A stretch of 64,000 nt of DNA from RH-AL1 sp965277735 (GTDB taxonomy: Bacteria > Pseudomonadota > Alphaproteobacteria > Rhizobiales > Beijerinckiaceae): the NCBI GenBank assembly GCA_965277735.1, contig CBDIDO010000002.1, positions 496,001-560,000 of the forward strand, written 5' to 3'. Under the pieces are notes generated by a model. The model did no database searches and was not told the DNA's origin. It saw only the letters and a program-made list of their open reading frames with translations. The translations under genes were made by a program, and so were the position numbers. Numbering within the stretch: the first letter of the stretch is position 1; every line of letters begins with the position of its first letter. Positions 61,856 to 64,000 of this stretch are shown one piece after another.

Positions 61856-63829
61856 CTACACGGTCACCTGCGCGCCGAGCTCGACCACGCGGTCGGACGG
61901 GATCGCGAAGAAGTCGGTGGCGTTCGCCGCCTGCTTGGAGAGCGCGACGAAGAGATTGTCCTGCCACAGCGGCATTCCGGACGTCGGCGACGTCTTGATG
62001 GTGCGCCGGCCGAGGAAGAACGACGTCGTCATGATGTCGAACTTCAGCCCCGACTTGCGCAGCGCCGCGAGCGCCGACGGAATGCGCGGGCTCTCCATGT
62101 AGCCGTAGTGCAGGATCACCTTGGTGAAGTCGTCGGCGAGCGCCTCGATCTCGTAGCGCTTCGAGGGCGGCACGCGCGGCGTCACCTCGGTCTTCACCGA
62201 CATGATCATGACCCGCTCGTGCAGCACCTTGTTGTGCTTCAGGTTGTGCATCAGCGACGAGGGCGCTGTATCGGCCGAGTTGGTGAGGAAGATCGCGGTG
62301 CCAGCGACGCGCGTCGGCTTCGATTTCTCCAGCATGCGGATGAGCTCGATCGTCGGGATCGAATCGCGTTGCGTCTTGCGCACGAGCAGCGCGTTGCCGC
62401 GCACCCAGGTCCACATCAGGATCATCGAGCCGGCGGCGAGAATCAGCGGCACGTAGCCGCCCTCGAGCACCTTGACGAGGTTGGCGGCGAGGAACGCGAG
62501 GTCGACGACGAGGAAGACAGCGGTGAGCGCCGCCGCCGCCCAGAACGGCCAGTGCCACATCTTCCAGACGACGACGAAGGCGATCATCGTCGTCACCACC
62601 ATCGTACCTGTCACGGCGATCCCATAGGCGTTGGCGAGCGCGCTCGAGCTCTTGAAGATGACGACGAGCGCGAGCACGCCGATCAGCATCATCACGTTGA
62701 TCTTCGGGATAAAGATCTGCCCCTCCTGCGTTTCCGACGTGTGCTGGATCAGCATGCGCGGCAGCAGGCCAAGCTGGATCGCCTGGCGCGCGAGCGAATA
62801 GGCGCCGGTGATGACCGCCTGGCTGGCGATCACCGTCGCCGCCGTCGAGAGGATCACCAGCGGCAGCAGCAGCCACGGCGGTGCGAGATGAAAGAATGGA
62901 TCGTCGACCTTGCTCGGGTCGGCAAGCACCAGCGCGCCCTGCCCGAGGTAGTTGAGCAGCAGCGCGGGCAGGACGAAGGCGAGCCAGGCGCCCTGGATCG
63001 GCCAGCGGCCGAAATGGCCCATGTCGGCATAGAGCGCCTCCGCGCCGGTCACCGCCAGGAACACCGAGCCGAGCACGATGAAGCCGAGGAAGCCGTGCCC
63101 GAACAGGAAGACGATCCCGTGCAGCGGGTTGAAGGCAAAGAAGATGCGCGGCGCGTCGCCGATATGCGCGGCACCGAGCGCGGCGATCGTCGTGAAGAAC
63201 ACGAGCATGACCGGGCCGAAGAACGTCGCGACCCGCGCTGTGCCGGTGCGCTGCACGAAGAACAGCGTGACGAGGATCAGGATCGTCAGCTTCTCGACGT
63301 AAGGATCGAAGATCGGCGTCACGAGCTTGAGGCCCTCGAGCGCGGAGAGCACCGAGATCGCGGGCGTGATGATCGCATCGCCGGAAAACAGCGCCGCACC
63401 GGCGACGCCGAGGAAGAAGACCACCGCCGAGCGTCGCACCAGCGCCTGCTGCGCGAGCGCCATGAGCGACAGCGTGCCGCCCTCGCCGCGGTTGTCCGCG
63501 CGCATCAGGAACAGGACGTATTTCGCGGTGACGGTGAAAAACAGCGCCCAGATCAGCAGCGAGACGGTGCCGATGACCGCCTCGTCGGTGAGCCCGTGGG
63601 CCTTCGAATGGGCAAGCGATTCGCGTAGCGCGTAGAGCGGGCTCGTGCCGATGTCGCCGTAGACGACGCCGATCGACCCGAGCGCCATGGGCAGGAATTT
63701 GTTCTGGTGGTGGGCTGCGTGCGCCGCGGGATCGAGCGACGACGCTGTCGTCGGCTTGTAGGCGCCAGGAGACGTCGCCGAGACCTCCGCATTCTCCGGA
63801 GACGTCCCACGCATACTGTCTTGCGACAT
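61856..63829 (-). CDS. kup: Low-affinity potassium transporter Kup
   Basis: I choose the ATG at 63829 (MSQDSMRGTSPENAE) after GGGAAG, giving 657 residues; the longer frame is unsupported. The protein has the Kup/HAK signature ALGSIGVVYGDIGTSPLYALRE near the N terminus, FSGDAIITPAISVLSALEGL, about 12 membrane segments, and a cytoplasmic C-terminal domain (~490-657). It imports K+ with H+. It lies directly upstream of the DoxX operon on the same strand, but the ECF-like motif suggests separate transcription. Confidence 0.95.
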   Translation of the reverse strand: MSQDSMRGTSPENAEVSATSPGAYKPTTASSLDPAAHAAHHQNKFLPMALGSIGVVYGDIGTSPLYALRESLAHSKAHGLTDEAVIGTVSLLIWALFFTVTAKYVLFLMRADNRGEGGTLSLMALAQQALVRRSAVVFFLGVAGAALFSGDAIITPAISVLSALEGLKLVTPIFDPYVEKLTILILVTLFFVQRTGTARVATFFGPVMLVFFTTIAALGAAHIGDAPRIFFAFNPLHGIVFLFGHGFLGFIVLGSVFLAVTGAEALYADMGHFGRWPIQGAWLAFVLPALLLNYLGQGALVLADPSKVDDPFFHLAPPWLLLPLVILSTAATVIASQAVITGAYSLARQAIQLGLLPRMLIQHTSETQEGQIFIPKINVMMLIGVLALVVIFKSSSALANAYGIAVTGTMVVTTMIAFVVVWKMWHWPFWAAAALTAVFLVVDLAFLAANLVKVLEGGYVPLILAAGSMILMWTWVRGNALLVRKTQRDSIPTIELIRMLEKSKPTRVAGTAIFLTNSADTAPSSLMHNLKHNKVLHERVMIMSVKTEVTPRVPPSKRYEIEALADDFTKVILHYGYMESPRIPSALAALRKSGLKFDIMTTSFFLGRRTIKTSPTSGMPLWQDNLFVALSKQAANATDFFAIPSDRVVELGAQVTV

Positions 63830-64000
63830 TCCAGCTTCCCTGCAGGCCGAGCGGCCAGCTTGTCCGCGCCGATATAGACGTTTCACCGGTCCAGGAGAAG
63901 AGCCCGGCGACGGCGCGATTCGGCGCGGATCGCGGGGAAAGATGCTGGTTCGACTCCCCTGCGTCAGCCCGCGGGGCAAGCAGAATGAGGCAAGATTTGC
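63830..64000. other. Upstream region of kup, no gene seen
   Basis: The last 170 bp contain no supported reading frame or RNA. GATATAGACG near 63871-63880 could be part of a kup promoter, but no clear -35 box pairs with it. Confidence 0.35.

Noticed and set aside
63945..63985. tRNA-like T-arm (GGTTCGACTCCC)
   Set aside because: The flanking bases do not pair into a T-stem, and no anticodon or acceptor arm can be formed.

Overview
The window looks like chromosomal DNA of an alphaproteobacterium, most likely of the order Hyphomicrobiales (Rhizobiales). Supporting points are the high GC of most genes, an rRNA operon in the order 16S-tRNA-Ile-tRNA-Ala-23S-5S-tRNA-fMet with an extended 23S helix 9, cytochrome b and c1 as separate proteins, the divergent nth / DUF2244 pair, Omp25/31-type porins, and small stress genes (KGG, DUF4142, DUF805, YeaQ/GlsB, DUF937). 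Genus cannot be fixed by reading alone.

Layout. (1) 1-7078 is the end of an integrated or conjugative island: the helicase part of a TraA-type relaxase, a small unknown gene and a serine recombinase. The recombinase is cut by a complete IS66-family element (2953-6092) with an exact 8-bp target duplication. The island abuts tRNA-fMet. (2) 6994-12914 is the minus-strand rRNA operon with its promoter and a downstream hairpin. (3) 13110-40849 is mainly housekeeping and stress-envelope genes: cytochrome bc1 subunits without the Rieske gene, a Bax-inhibitor-1 protein, a Crp/Fnr regulator, a PAS-LuxR regulator, an L,D-transpeptidase, an orphan KpsT-like ATPase, trpB, two porins, an MFS transporter, two KGG proteins, nth, dnaK-dnaJ and a long uvrB. 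(4) 40850-44840 is a decayed, partly AT-rich patch: an OLD-type ATPase/TOPRIM gene with a frameshift, a frameshifted remnant, an intact brnA next to a brnT split into two oppositely oriented pieces, palindromic repeats, and a phased array of five palindromes at about 32-bp spacing. (5) 44965-56769 carries a YidB protein, a NlpD-like LytM factor, a J-protein, xanthine phosphoribosyltransferase, a CinA-type domain protein, an OhrR-type MarR regulator, a DegP/HtrA protease, a tautomerase/DUF4865/LysR cluster and a GGDEF-EAL protein. (6) 56773-61790 is a bufferin-type cluster: a Cys-rich BufA2-like peptide precursor, the MNIO (DUF692) enzyme BufB, BufC, a DoxX protein and a thioredoxin-fold DUF255 protein. 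A kup potassium transporter closes the window.

The most coherent functional story is in (6). The bufA2-like gene and the DoxX-DUF255 operon, 2.5 kb apart, each carry the same promoter-like motif GTAACC-N16-CGTA, which resembles an extracytoplasmic-function sigma promoter. This suggests that metal-binding peptide production and the DoxX/thioredoxin proteins respond together to copper or another envelope stress, although no sigma factor gene is present here.
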